A stretch of 64,000 nt of DNA, from positions 62,001 through 126,000 of the forward strand of contig NZ_PYWL01000006.1 of the NCBI RefSeq assembly GCF_003049525.1. The letters are read 5' to 3'. The notes beneath the pieces are model-generated. The model searched no databases. It was given only the letters and a program-made list of their open reading frames with translations, and was not told the DNA's origin. The DNA comes from Lysinibacillus fusiformis (GTDB lineage Bacteria > Bacillota > Bacilli > Bacillales_A > Planococcaceae). Below, one piece after another: positions 19,224-28,106 of this stretch (position 1 is the stretch's first letter; each line of letters starts with the position of its first letter). Position numbers and translations under genes: made by a program.

Positions 19224-19430
19224 CAGGTCTTTTTTCATCAAGTATACTTTTAAATGAACTTTTTGATGATTTTATGCGTCTCATTTCCTATAAATATGTT
19301 AAGATTACAGTTGGTTTACTTATGAAACTTTCGAGTGACAGCGCTTGCATGTTGTGACTATAAAAAAACGAAAAGATTTTTATAAGTATGCTTGGAAGTA
19401 TAACTATAATATTGATTTTACAATGAATGG

Positions 19431-21053
19431 ATGGGTATGATGTCCAATTTAATGAAAGGTACTGCGATATTAACATTGGGGATGTTTTTATCGAAGGTGC
19501 TCGGATTAATTTATATTTTTCCGTTTTATGCAATTGTCGGAGAGAAAAATATCGCACTCTATCAATATGCATACATCCCTTACTCTATTATGCTGGCAAT
19601 CGCCATATCAGGTGCGCCCATTGCTGTCTCCAAATTTGTTTCTAAATACAATGCAATGGGGGATTATCAATCAGGTCGAAAGCTGATGAAATCGGGCATA
19701 CTCATTATGATGATGACTGGTTTTGCAGCATTTATTGCCCTCTTTTTCCTTGCTACACCTATAGCAGGATTGGTGATTAAAAGTGAAGAACAAGTTTTTA
19801 CAGTAGATCAGATTGCTTCGGTCATAAGATGGGTTAGCTTTGCCTTAATTGTTGTACCTTTTATGAGTCTTTGGCGAGGTTTCTTCCAAGGCTATGACAA
19901 AATGGAGCCTACCGCTGTTTCACAATTAGTCGAGCAAATTGTGCGAATTGTCGTGTTACTAGGCGGTTCCTTTATCGTGGTGGTTGTGTTCAAAGGTAAA
20001 CCAGAGACTGCCATTTCCTTTGCAGTATTTGCAGCCTTTATCGGAGCGATCGGTGGCTTAGGTGTTCTTTATTATTATTGGAAAAAATATCAGCCTGAAT
20101 TTAACTTATTACGCAGTCAAAGTGTAACCTCTACACAACTGCCCATGTCCAATATTTATAAAGAAGTTATTACCTACTCCATACCAATGGTGTTCGTAGG
20201 TGTAGCCAATCCACTATTCCAATTAGTCGATATGCTTACATTTAATGGGGCTATGACATCCATTGGCTTAGCTGAGGTGACAGATACCTATCTATCGATG
20301 ATTAACTTTATGACACATAAGGTTGTCATCATTCCTGTCATGCTAGCAACAGGTTTTTCGATGGCGCTTGTCCCGACGATTACAAAATATTACACACAGG
20401 GGGAATATTTATCGCTACGTCATGCGATGGATAAAACCTATCAAATTTTAATTTTCATTACATTGCCAGCCGTAGTTGGTATTTCTCTATTAGCAAATGA
20501 AATTTACTTTATGCTGTATTCTGAAAGTGAAATGGGTTCGATGATTTTAGCCCATTATGCGCCTGTTGCCATTTTATTTGCGTTATTCCAAGTGACAGCT
20601 GCCCTATTACAAGGAATAGATTTTCAAAAATGGATTGTCTTCAGCTTATTATCAGGAATTTTCGTTAAACTAGCGCTAAATATCCCATTAATTCGTTTAT
20701 TGGAGGCAGATGGCGCTATTGTAGCAACTGCAATCGGTTATAGTGTATCCATTATTATTAATATTCTTGTGTTACGTAAAACATTAAATTATCGATCAGA
20801 GATGGTCGTTCGACGTGTCATGTTAATTGCATTATTGACTATGGCAATGGCGGTCAGTGTGTTGATTGTCCATAAGCTACTGGAATTACTAATGGGTCCA
20901 GTTGATAGTAAATTCTCAGCATTACTGTTCTCTGTTATTTGTGCAGTTGTTGGCGTAGCTGTCTATGGCTTCTTGTCACTCCGTATAGGTTTGGCACAAA
21001 AGCTATTAGGTGAACGATTAACTCGTATTATGAGCAAGCTGGGAATGAAATAG
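19431..21053 (+). CDS. ytgP: Lipid II flippase, YtgP/MurJ type (MOP superfamily)
   Basis: About 540 residues with roughly fourteen predicted membrane helices. The start ILTLGMFLSKVLGLIYIFPF, and APIAVSKFVSKYNAMGD, SLWRGFFQGYDKMEPTAVSQLVEQIVRI are typical of the Firmicutes polysaccharide-biosynthesis/YtgP group, which B. subtilis uses as its MurJ to flip lipid II. The three nearby ATGs (19431, 19437, 19440) have only a weak purine stretch upstream; family N-termini favour 19437 or 19440. It lies 10 bp before the pseudouridine synthase, forming an operon as in Bacillus. Confidence 0.88.
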   Translation: MGMMSNLMKGTAILTLGMFLSKVLGLIYIFPFYAIVGEKNIALYQYAYIPYSIMLAIAISGAPIAVSKFVSKYNAMGDYQSGRKLMKSGILIMMMTGFAAFIALFFLATPIAGLVIKSEEQVFTVDQIASVIRWVSFALIVVPFMSLWRGFFQGYDKMEPTAVSQLVEQIVRIVVLLGGSFIVVVVFKGKPETAISFAVFAAFIGAIGGLGVLYYYWKKYQPEFNLLRSQSVTSTQLPMSNIYKEVITYSIPMVFVGVANPLFQLVDMLTFNGAMTSIGLAEVTDTYLSMINFMTHKVVIIPVMLATGFSMALVPTITKYYTQGEYLSLRHAMDKTYQILIFITLPAVVGISLLANEIYFMLYSESEMGSMILAHYAPVAILFALFQVTAALLQGIDFQKWIVFSLLSGIFVKLALNIPLIRLLEADGAIVATAIGYSVSIIINILVLRKTLNYRSEMVVRRVMLIALLTMAMAVSVLIVHKLLELLMGPVDSKFSALLFSVICAVVGVAVYGFLSLRIGLAQKLLGERLTRIMSKLGMK

Positions 21054-21063
21054 GAGTGGTAAG

Positions 21064-21777
21064 ATGCGGTTAGATAAATTACTTGCAAATATGGGATATG
21101 GCTCTCGCAAGGAAGTTAAACAGCTATTAAAGCAAAAAGCTGTCACAGTAGATGGTGCTTCTGTCAAAGATGCTGCTATGCATGTTGACCCAGAACAGCA
21201 AAATGTGTCCGTCTATGGAGAGCGTGTCGTTTATACAGAATTTGTCTATTTTATGATGAATAAACCACCAGGTGTTATTTCTGCAACAGAAGATTTAAGA
21301 GATGAAACAGTTATTGACCTATTGGAGCCATTAGACCAGCATTTTCAACCTTTTCCGGTTGGCCGACTCGATAAAGATACAGAAGGCCTACTGGTATTAA
21401 CGAATGATGGTATATTAGCTCATAAATTATTGTCTCCTAAAAAACACGTGCCAAAGGTTTATTACGCACATATTGAAGGTGTTGTAACGGAAGAGGACGT
21501 AGAGAAATTTGCAGAAGGCGTGGAGCTAGATGATGGGTATATGACAAAGCCTGGCAAGCTTGTTATTCTAAAATCTGCGCCACAATCTGAAATTGAGCTA
21601 ACCATTCAGGAGGGCAAATTTCATCAGGTGAAGCGAATGTTTGAGTCTGTAGGTAAACGTGTAACCTATTTAAAGCGTATATCTATGGGGAATCTAAAAT
21701 TAGACGATCACCTGGCGTTAGGAGAATATCGTGAGCTAACTGCAGAAGAATTAAACTGCTTACAAAATAACCCTTAA
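21064..21777 (+). CDS. 16S/23S rRNA pseudouridine synthase, RsuA family (YtzG-like)
   Basis: 237 residues. An S4 RNA-binding domain occupies residues 1-60 (MRLDKLLANMGYGSRKEVKQ). The catalytic RsuA/RluB domain follows, with the active-site aspartate in FPVGRLDKDTEGLLVLTNDG and EGKFHQVKRMFESVGKRV. It isomerises a specific uridine in rRNA; the precise site (RsuA-type U516 equivalent is likely) cannot be fixed. AGGAG precedes the ATG, 10 bp after ytgP, and a hairpin ends the operon. Confidence 0.9.
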   Translation: MRLDKLLANMGYGSRKEVKQLLKQKAVTVDGASVKDAAMHVDPEQQNVSVYGERVVYTEFVYFMMNKPPGVISATEDLRDETVIDLLEPLDQHFQPFPVGRLDKDTEGLLVLTNDGILAHKLLSPKKHVPKVYYAHIEGVVTEEDVEKFAEGVELDDGYMTKPGKLVILKSAPQSEIELTIQEGKFHQVKRMFESVGKRVTYLKRISMGNLKLDDHLALGEYRELTAEELNCLQNNP

Positions 21778-21783
21778 CATGTT

Positions 21784-21807
21784 CCTCGGTGCTAACTTAG
21801 CATCGGG
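21784..21807 (+). terminator. Hairpin downstream of the pseudouridine synthase gene
   Basis: 11-pair stem with G-U pairs (CCTCGGTGCTA with TAGCATCGGGG) followed by an AT-rich but imperfect T stretch. Confidence 0.65.
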
Positions 21808-21938
21808 GATTTATTATATACAGCCTTATGACAGTAACTGTATAATACGTAATGAGTTATCTTAATATAGTGAGGAAGCGTATTATTGTCTAAAATATTT
21901 CCAAAAAATGATGGTGAAAATAAGTAGAGGGCCAATAA

Positions 21939-23456
21939 ATGAAGAACCTGCGAATTAAATTATTACTATCTTTAATAGCTTTTGCAGTTATCCTGGTTGC
22001 TGTAATTTCAAGTGTGAATAGGCAAATATTAGTTGATGATATAGAAGAACAAGTTGCCAGGAATAGAGTGTTAATAGAAAATCATATTCTTACAGATATG
22101 CGAACAGTAGATAATGCTCATTTATATTTTGATGAAAACATGTCAGACGAAATGGAGCAGGGACTGAGAGCTTTAAAAAACTATTATCGTGAGAATCCAA
22201 ATGTTGCTACATGGGATTTACAACAAATGAAAAATAAACATAATATGGATATATACATAGTAGATCAGTCTAATACAGTAATATACACAACATTTGATAA
22301 AGATCTTGGTTTCAATTTTTCTAAGTGCTGTCAGCGTTTTTCTGCATTATTGGATGAACGACGTGCGAGTGGAGAGTTTTTCACAGACGGGATAGACATT
22401 TCCACAACGACAGGAGAATACCGAAAATTTGCCTACCTTGCTACACATGATAAGAAATATCTACTTGAACTAAGTATAGACTTATTGAAAAATCCAGTCT
22501 TTCAAACTTTTAACTTTGAGAAAACTTCAGAATATTTGGTAGCAAAATACGTTGATTTAGTAGAAGTGCAAACGATTAGTGCTGGTGGGGTTTTCTTTAA
22601 TGATTCAAGATCGAAGCGGATAACCGTACAAGAACAATCCGAACAGTTTCAGAAATATTTTGAGCTAGCAAGGAAGAAGATGCAGCCTGTCGAGTATCAA
22701 CAAGCATTTAATCAGGGGCAGATTGAAACGCATCTTTTTTTACCTTATGAAGCAGAGACGGTCAGAGGGGAGTCTTCCAAAAGAATTGTTTATGTGAAAT
22801 ATACTAATTTCACAAAAATGGAAGCGCTTCAAAAAAACACAAAACAGTTTTGGGTTTTACTAGTCATTGCTTTAGTAACCGCCTTTGTCATGCTGTTAGT
22901 TATTAATAAAATACTCTCTAAAACAATCCATCTCGCCACTTTTGATCCGTTAACAGGTGTCTATAATCGTGCAACCTATATTCGAAAAATGGATAGCTTA
23001 CTAAAGAAACGAAAAATAAATAGGCCTGGATTATTGTTAATCGATTTAGATAATTTTAAACAAGTAAATGATCAGTTTGGCCATGCGGAAGGGGATCATA
23101 TCTTAATTGGAACGGCCAAAATCTTAAAAAAAGTAGTGAAAAAAGATGGTTTTGTCGTAAGGTTTGGTGGAGATGAATTTGCCATTGTTTTGTATGATAC
23201 AACAGAGCATCATATGCAACAGCTAGCAGATGCCATCTTGGCGCAAATAAGAACTCTCAAATTCGAAGGTCAAGACATAGAGAAATGGTCGGTACTATCG
23301 GTGAGTATGGGAGGGGCTATTTATCATCATCCCGAAGATTCAGAAATGAGCTTATTTGAGCGAGCGGACCAAGCACTATATCAATCGAAAAATGCTGGTA
23401 AAGACCAATACTCTAGCTATGCTGAAGCCGCTGCTGTCGAAGATGCCAAACTTTAA
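21939..23456 (+). CDS. Membrane-bound diguanylate cyclase (GGDEF) with extracellular sensor
   Basis: 505 residues. Membrane helices at about 7-26 and 302-324 flank an extracellular sensor region of about 275 residues, probably Cache-like, with a vicinal Cys pair in FSKCCQRF. The cytoplasmic GGDEF domain begins at FDPLTGVYNRATY, with the active-site RFGGDEF at residues 410-414, so c-di-GMP synthesis is expected. The inhibitory RxxD I-site that normally precedes it is replaced by VKKD, suggesting no product inhibition. Single gene ending at a terminator shared with the convergent MFS gene. Confidence 0.88.
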   Translation: MKNLRIKLLLSLIAFAVILVAVISSVNRQILVDDIEEQVARNRVLIENHILTDMRTVDNAHLYFDENMSDEMEQGLRALKNYYRENPNVATWDLQQMKNKHNMDIYIVDQSNTVIYTTFDKDLGFNFSKCCQRFSALLDERRASGEFFTDGIDISTTTGEYRKFAYLATHDKKYLLELSIDLLKNPVFQTFNFEKTSEYLVAKYVDLVEVQTISAGGVFFNDSRSKRITVQEQSEQFQKYFELARKKMQPVEYQQAFNQGQIETHLFLPYEAETVRGESSKRIVYVKYTNFTKMEALQKNTKQFWVLLVIALVTAFVMLLVINKILSKTIHLATFDPLTGVYNRATYIRKMDSLLKKRKINRPGLLLIDLDNFKQVNDQFGHAEGDHILIGTAKILKKVVKKDGFVVRFGGDEFAIVLYDTTEHHMQQLADAILAQIRTLKFEGQDIEKWSVLSVSMGGAIYHHPEDSEMSLFERADQALYQSKNAGKDQYSSYAEAAAVEDAKL

Positions 23457-23515
23457 AAAACGCCCCATACTATAAATAGCAAATTAAGCTATTTGATAGA
23501 TATGGAGCGTTTTTT
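23455..23515. terminator. Bidirectional terminator between the GGDEF gene and the MFS gene
   Basis: A 15-bp outer stem (23455-23469 with 23501-23515, one mismatch) with A and T tracts on opposite sides encloses a second small hairpin. Confidence 0.85.
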
Positions 23516-24683
23516 AATGTGTTGATGTTTTAGATCGATAAAAGATACAACTACACAATACTAGGACAGCTATAATTGCAAACATGGCATCCATATAGTG
23601 CGTTAATAGCCAACCTCCTATAATGGGTCCGATAAAGCCCCCTAAATTTTTAAACTGTGCAGCGCCAAGGTAGGTCGCTTTTTGAGTGTCAGGCGCAATT
23701 TCATCAATCATGACATTCATTGTAGGGAAGGCAAAGATTTCTCCAATCGTAAAAATAATCATGGCGATGATATAGAGCGTATAGTTGTCGGAGAGCCCGA
23801 ACATGAATAGGCCGATTGCAAAAAATAGAATACCGATTAATAAAGTGGCGGATGAGGAAAATCGTTCAGACACAATACTAATAGGTAATTGTAATAATAA
23901 GACGACCGCTGCATTAAGTGAAATCAATAGGGAATACAGTTTTGTTCCATTTTCAACAGTTAATTCAATGAATTGTGGCAATGTCGAATCAAATTGAGAG
24001 TACCCGATATTGATAAGGATGGCCCCAAAAATAAAGCTAAGCAACACACGATTTGTTAAAAGGATTGTGAAGGTGTGCAAAATTTTTGTTTGCATAACAG
24101 CTTTTTGTTGTTGCATTTGATAACGATTTAACACGAAAAATAAAAATATGGCGTAAATAATATACATAATACCTGTTAGCATAAAAGGTATACTTGGGCT
24201 TGCTAACTGCGAGATATAGACACCTATTATTGGACCAATGACTGCGGCAATATTAATGGCAGTGTACCGTAGTGAAAAAAGTCTTTTCCGTTTATCAGAA
24301 GGTGTAAAATCAATCATTAATGCCTGAGTGGAAGGTTCAAAAAATGAGCGACAAAGACCGTTCAAGGCGTTGAATAGAATAAATAACCAAACTGTATGGA
24401 CAGTGGCAAAGCCAAAGAATACGAGGCTCCATACAATGATCGTTAATAAAATGACACTTTTCCTTCCGAAACGATCCGTTAAATATCCACCAAAAAACCC
24501 CCCAACTGTAGATATAAGGGGTGCAATCCCAATAGTCAATCCAATTTGTAAAGGAGAGGCTTCAATTTCATTATGTAAATAAATAGCTAAAAAAGGCATT
24601 GCCATAAAGCTTGCAATACGTGTGAAAACTGTTCCACCTAAAATAATCCAAACTAATGGATGAAACAAATTTGACAGTTTCAT
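23514..24683 (-). CDS. MFS transporter, multidrug-efflux-like
   Basis: 389 residues from the ATG at 24683 (GGAGG eight bases upstream); the frame extends 19 codons further without a ribosome site. Twelve predicted helices. The MFS motif A between helices 2 and 3 is clear: GGFFGGYLTDRFGRKSVIL. A second weaker copy is ISIVSERFSSSATLLIG after helix 8. The pattern resembles the DHA1/MdtG-YttB exporters, but the substrate is unknown. The gene is alone; the final codons lie within the terminator. Confidence 0.85.
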   Translation of the reverse strand: MKLSNLFHPLVWIILGGTVFTRIASFMAMPFLAIYLHNEIEASPLQIGLTIGIAPLISTVGGFFGGYLTDRFGRKSVILLTIIVWSLVFFGFATVHTVWLFILFNALNGLCRSFFEPSTQALMIDFTPSDKRKRLFSLRYTAINIAAVIGPIIGVYISQLASPSIPFMLTGIMYIIYAIFLFFVLNRYQMQQQKAVMQTKILHTFTILLTNRVLLSFIFGAILINIGYSQFDSTLPQFIELTVENGTKLYSLLISLNAAVVLLLQLPISIVSERFSSSATLLIGILFFAIGLFMFGLSDNYTLYIIAMIIFTIGEIFAFPTMNVMIDEIAPDTQKATYLGAAQFKNLGGFIGPIIGGWLLTHYMDAMFAIIAVLVLCSCIFYRSKTSTH

Positions 24684-24750
24684 ATAAAATCCTCCTCTCA
24701 ACAATTTAGAATGTTTCGAGTTTAACGGATTGTTAAGCAACTGTAAATAG

Positions 24751-24885
24751 TCAAAATACTCTCGAGAGATACGCTTCAGTAAAGTTAAACGAGAAATGAC
24801 TGAACGAGCTTCATTTTATTTAAAGGAGCAAGATGAGTTTTTAATTTATTTTCTTATTCCTACTGCCAATGAAACAGCAAAATAA
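24751..24885 (+). pseudogene. Possible gene remnant, unidentified
   Basis: 45 open codons between two in-frame stops give a protein-like sequence (MTERASFYLKEQDEFLIYFL in the centre) that ends in ANETAK. There is an ATG in the middle but no Shine-Dalgarno before it. It could be the 3' end of a decayed gene or chance. No family was recognised. Confidence 0.2.
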
Positions 24886-24941
24886 TGATTGTCTTCGATT
24901 GATCCAAGAAGATCAACAATATCTAATAATCTTTTAACAGC

Positions 24942-24977
24942 AAAAAAAGAATGACCCCGACGAAAGGTCATTCTTTT
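24942..24977 (-). terminator. Rho-independent terminator of ytzE
   Basis: 12-bp perfect stem (AAAAGAATGACC with GGTCATTCTTTT); on the minus strand it is followed by a run of seven T, 34 bp after the ytzE stop. Confidence 0.85.
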
Positions 24978-25010
24978 CCATACACAATGCTTTACGCATT
25001 CTACGTAAAA

Positions 25011-25232
25011 CTAAGACGTCAATTTTACTTTTTTCTTCGTCGTTGTCCATCTGCCTCGACTTGGACTCGTCACCAAATCGTTAAAGGCTAACACGTTCAA
25101 ATCTCTTTGAACGGTGCGAGGAGTGATACTAAACTCTTCGACTAAATCCTGTGTAGACACGGTTCCTTTGTCTAAAATAAACATGTACACGTCTTTAATA
25201 CGATTAAGCATTCGATCAGTAGTTGGTTTCAT
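25011..25232 (-). CDS. ytzE: DeoR-type helix-turn-helix regulator YtzE
   Basis: 73 residues from the ATG at 25232. A GTG at 25244 would add four residues but lies in the GGAGTGG ribosome site. The whole protein is a DeoR-like winged helix: DRMLNRIKDVYMFILDKGTV, STQDLVEEFSITPRTVQRDL as recognition region, then the wing SPSRGRWTTTKKKVK. Length and sequence match B. subtilis YtzE, a lone HTH without a sensor domain; targets are not known. It is preceded by a GC-richer, possibly structured leader. Confidence 0.88.
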   Translation of the reverse strand: MKPTTDRMLNRIKDVYMFILDKGTVSTQDLVEEFSITPRTVQRDLNVLAFNDLVTSPSRGRWTTTKKKVKLTS

Positions 25233-25263
25233 TAAATGAACCACTCCTTCATCTTAATTCTCT

Positions 25264-25336
25264 TGGCAAAGACTAGCGGACGACAATATGTGCGGAGTGC
25301 ACTTAGGCTATTAAGTAGCTGCCTTAGACATCCCCT
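25264..25336 (-). other. Possibly structured leader of ytzE in an otherwise AT-rich gap
   Basis: In the 357-bp gap between ytzE and pepV, this stretch is clearly richer in G/C than its surroundings. As minus-strand RNA it can form CUAAGGC/GCCUAAG (one mismatch) around an AU-rich loop, then GUGC-ACUCC-GCAC. It does not match a riboswitch I know. The rest of the gap (25337-25574) shows no gene. Confidence 0.25.
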
Positions 25337-25589
25337 TTTCTAATTTTTATAGTCAGAAGAATTATTCTGATAACTTCATTATATAGAAAAACTACATGAT
25401 TTTCTAGTGAATGCAATAGAAATTTACAATAGAAACATAAAATTTTCACTGTATTTTGTGGGAATACCTGAAAAACATGCTATATGTGGTAGTGTCAGTA
25501 GAAGTTGCTGAAAATAGTTGTCAGAAAGAAGATTGTCGTTTATGTTGTAAGGTGTAGAATAATGTTAATACTTGAAGGAGGTACATGGT

Positions 25590-26996
25590 ATGAATTGGTT
25601 ACAGGCTGCAAAAGAAAGGCAAGATGAATTAGTACAAGAGTTACAGGAGCTTGTGCAAATTAATAGTATTCTTGATGAGGATACAAGAACTACTGAGATA
25701 CCTTTTGGTAATGGTCCACTTCAAGCGCTTGAATGGTTACTAGCAAAGGGACAAAAAGAAGGGCTACTAACGAAAAATGTTGATAACTATGCTGGACATA
25801 TCGAAATGGGTGCAGGTGAAGAATTATTAGGTATTTTATGTCACGTTGATGTGGTTCCAATTGGAGATGATGCTGATTGGACATACCCACCATTTAGCGG
25901 CACTGTAGCTGATGGTAAGCTGTATGCACGTGGTGCAATTGATGATAAAGGCCCTACAGTTGCTGCATGGATGGCCATGAAACTTGTCAAAGATGCAGGT
26001 ATTCAATTAGATAAAAGAGTGCGAATGATCGTTGGTACGGATGAAGAAACAGGGTTCCGCTGTGTCGACCACTATTTCAAACAGGAGGAAATGCCATCAA
26101 TCGGTTTTGCACCCGATGCAGATTTCCCGCTCATTAATGCTGAGAAAGGCATTGCAGAGCTTGTGTTCTCTCAAAATAAAGTGGGTGATGCAACGAAAGA
26201 ACAGCTACTACTATTTAATGCAGGAAAGCGCCCAAATATGGTACCAGATTTGGCCAAAGCAACAGTTCAGCATGCATCAGCGCAATTCGAACAGAATTTT
26301 CAAACATTTTTAAGCAAAAATCAGCTAGATGGCTCTTTATTAATGGAGGACTCTCGCTATATAATAACTATCAAAGGTAAAGCAGCCCATGCAATGGAAC
26401 CAGAAAAAGGTGTCAATGCAGCTGTTTATCTTGCTGCGTTTTTACAACAAGAGTTGACGACTGAGTCAAGTAAACAATTTGTCGACTTTATCGCAGATGT
26501 TTTTTATCAGGATCATTATGGCCATCAGCTTGAATTACAATTTGAAGATGCCATGTCTGGTCATACAACGTTAAATCCAGGCATTGTTAGCTATGATGTT
26601 AGTAAAGGTGGCAGTTTAGTAATTAGTATGCGCTATTCTGTGTCCTATCCATTCGATGAAAAAATTACAGAGGCTCAACGTTTAGTTGTAAAAAGAGGAT
26701 TTTCATTAGATATTCAAGACGACTCCAAGCCTCATTATGTCAGTGAAGATGACCCATTTATCCAAACATTAGCGTCCATTTATAGACGTCAGTCAGGTGA
26801 TACAGAAACACCGCTATTATCTACAGGTGGTGGGACGTATGCACGTGTGCTGAAAAAGGGCGTGGCATTTGGCATGTTATTCCCTGGGGAGCAGGATGTG
26901 GCGCATCGGGCGGATGAGTTTGTAGTGGTTGAAAATCTTGTACAAGCAGCGGCTATTTATGCGGAAGCAATTGTTGAGCTTGCGGGAAAAAAATAA
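25590..26996 (+). CDS. pepV: Dipeptidase PepV (M20 family)
   Basis: 468 residues from the ATG at 25590, with GGAGG seven to eight bases upstream. Di-zinc peptidase motifs: HVDVVPIGD with the first metal histidine, YARGAIDDKGPTVAA with the bridging aspartate, GTDEETGFRCVDHY with the catalytic and metal glutamates, FAPDADFP, and a late LLSTGGGTYAR. An inserted dimer-like lid domain lies between about 190 and 380, as in PepV. It cleaves unblocked dipeptides in the cytoplasm. The stop is 27 bp before dat, as in other Bacillaceae. Confidence 0.92.
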   Translation: MNWLQAAKERQDELVQELQELVQINSILDEDTRTTEIPFGNGPLQALEWLLAKGQKEGLLTKNVDNYAGHIEMGAGEELLGILCHVDVVPIGDDADWTYPPFSGTVADGKLYARGAIDDKGPTVAAWMAMKLVKDAGIQLDKRVRMIVGTDEETGFRCVDHYFKQEEMPSIGFAPDADFPLINAEKGIAELVFSQNKVGDATKEQLLLFNAGKRPNMVPDLAKATVQHASAQFEQNFQTFLSKNQLDGSLLMEDSRYIITIKGKAAHAMEPEKGVNAAVYLAAFLQQELTTESSKQFVDFIADVFYQDHYGHQLELQFEDAMSGHTTLNPGIVSYDVSKGGSLVISMRYSVSYPFDEKITEAQRLVVKRGFSLDIQDDSKPHYVSEDDPFIQTLASIYRRQSGDTETPLLSTGGGTYARVLKKGVAFGMLFPGEQDVAHRADEFVVVENLVQAAAIYAEAIVELAGKK

Positions 26997-27023
26997 CATA
27001 AAGACGAAAAGGATGAACGGAAA

Positions 27024-27878
27024 ATGGCATATTCATTATGGAATGATCAAATTGTTGAAGAAGGATCTATTGCAATCTCACCAGAAGACAGAGGTTATCA
27101 GTTCGGTGACGGTATTTATGAAGTAATCAAAGTATATAACGGAAATATGTTTACAGCACAAGAGCACATTGATCGTTTCTATGCGAGCGCCGAAAAAATT
27201 CGCCTTGTTATTCCTTATACAAAAGACGTTTTACACAAATTACTACATGAGTTAATTGAAAAGAATAATTTGGAAACAGGACATATTTATTTTCAAATCA
27301 CTCGTGGAGCTAATTCCCGTAATCACGTTTTCCCGGATGCAAGTATTCCAGCAGTATTAACTGGTAATGTAAAAGCGGGTGAACGTGCATATGAAAACTT
27401 TGAAAAAGGTGTTAAAGCCACTTTTGTTGAGGATATTCGTTGGTTACGTTGTGACATTAAATCTTTAAACCTGCTTGGGGCAGTTTTAGCAAAACAAGAA
27501 GCTGCTGAAAAAGGTTGCTATGAAGCGATTTTACATCGCGGAGATATCGTGACAGAATGCTCTTCAGCAAATGTTTATGGCATTAAAGATGGTAAACTTT
27601 ATACACATCCAGCTAATAATTTCATCTTAAATGGTATTACACGTCAAGTCATTTTAAAATGTGCGGAAGAAATTAATTTGCCAGTGATCGAAGAGCCAAT
27701 GACGAAAGCGGATTTACTAACAATGGATGAAATCATTGTGTCGTCTGTATCTTCTGAGGTTACGCCAGTCATTGATGTGGACGGCAACCAAATTGGTGCT
27801 GGAGTTCCAGGTGAATGGACTCGTCAATTACAGCAAACATTTGAAGCGAAATTACCACTTTCAGTCAATACAAAATAA
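27024..27878 (+). CDS. dat: D-amino-acid aminotransferase (D-alanine transaminase)
   Basis: 284 residues. Fold-type IV PLP enzyme: opening MAYSLWNDQIVEEGSIAISP, RGYQFGDGIYEVIKVYNG, the Schiff-base lysine K146 in RCDIKSLNLLGA, the phosphate-binding EAILHRGDIVTECSSANVYG and the C-terminal SSVSSEVTPVIDVDG. It is very close to the well-studied B. sphaericus enzyme as I recall it. It interconverts D-Ala and 2-oxoglutarate with pyruvate and D-Glu, and accepts D-Asp. It is the second gene after pepV and ends at a small hairpin. It supplies D-amino acids for peptidoglycan. Confidence 0.94.
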   Translation: MAYSLWNDQIVEEGSIAISPEDRGYQFGDGIYEVIKVYNGNMFTAQEHIDRFYASAEKIRLVIPYTKDVLHKLLHELIEKNNLETGHIYFQITRGANSRNHVFPDASIPAVLTGNVKAGERAYENFEKGVKATFVEDIRWLRCDIKSLNLLGAVLAKQEAAEKGCYEAILHRGDIVTECSSANVYGIKDGKLYTHPANNFILNGITRQVILKCAEEINLPVIEEPMTKADLLTMDEIIVSSVSSEVTPVIDVDGNQIGAGVPGEWTRQLQQTFEAKLPLSVNTK

Positions 27879-27892
27879 AAGAACCTTGTAGG

Positions 27893-27920
27893 GAACTATC
27901 TGTATGGATAGTTCTCTTTA
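27893..27920 (+). terminator. Terminator-like hairpin after dat
   Basis: 8-bp stem GAACTATC/GATAGTTC with a short loop and a T-rich tail. Confidence 0.65.
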
Positions 27921-28106
27921 TTTATGGTGTAATGTTGGGTCTTGTCATGTAAAATGAAAAGGATAGTAGCATAATCTTACAGATTGAAATTTGTAGAACA
28001 AATGTCGATGTAATGAATACATAAGAATGCATAGACTCTTTTATCTTAAGCAATCAAGAAAAGAGAGAACTAACGAGATGGTAAGGAAGAATGGAGTGAC
28101 CTTTAC

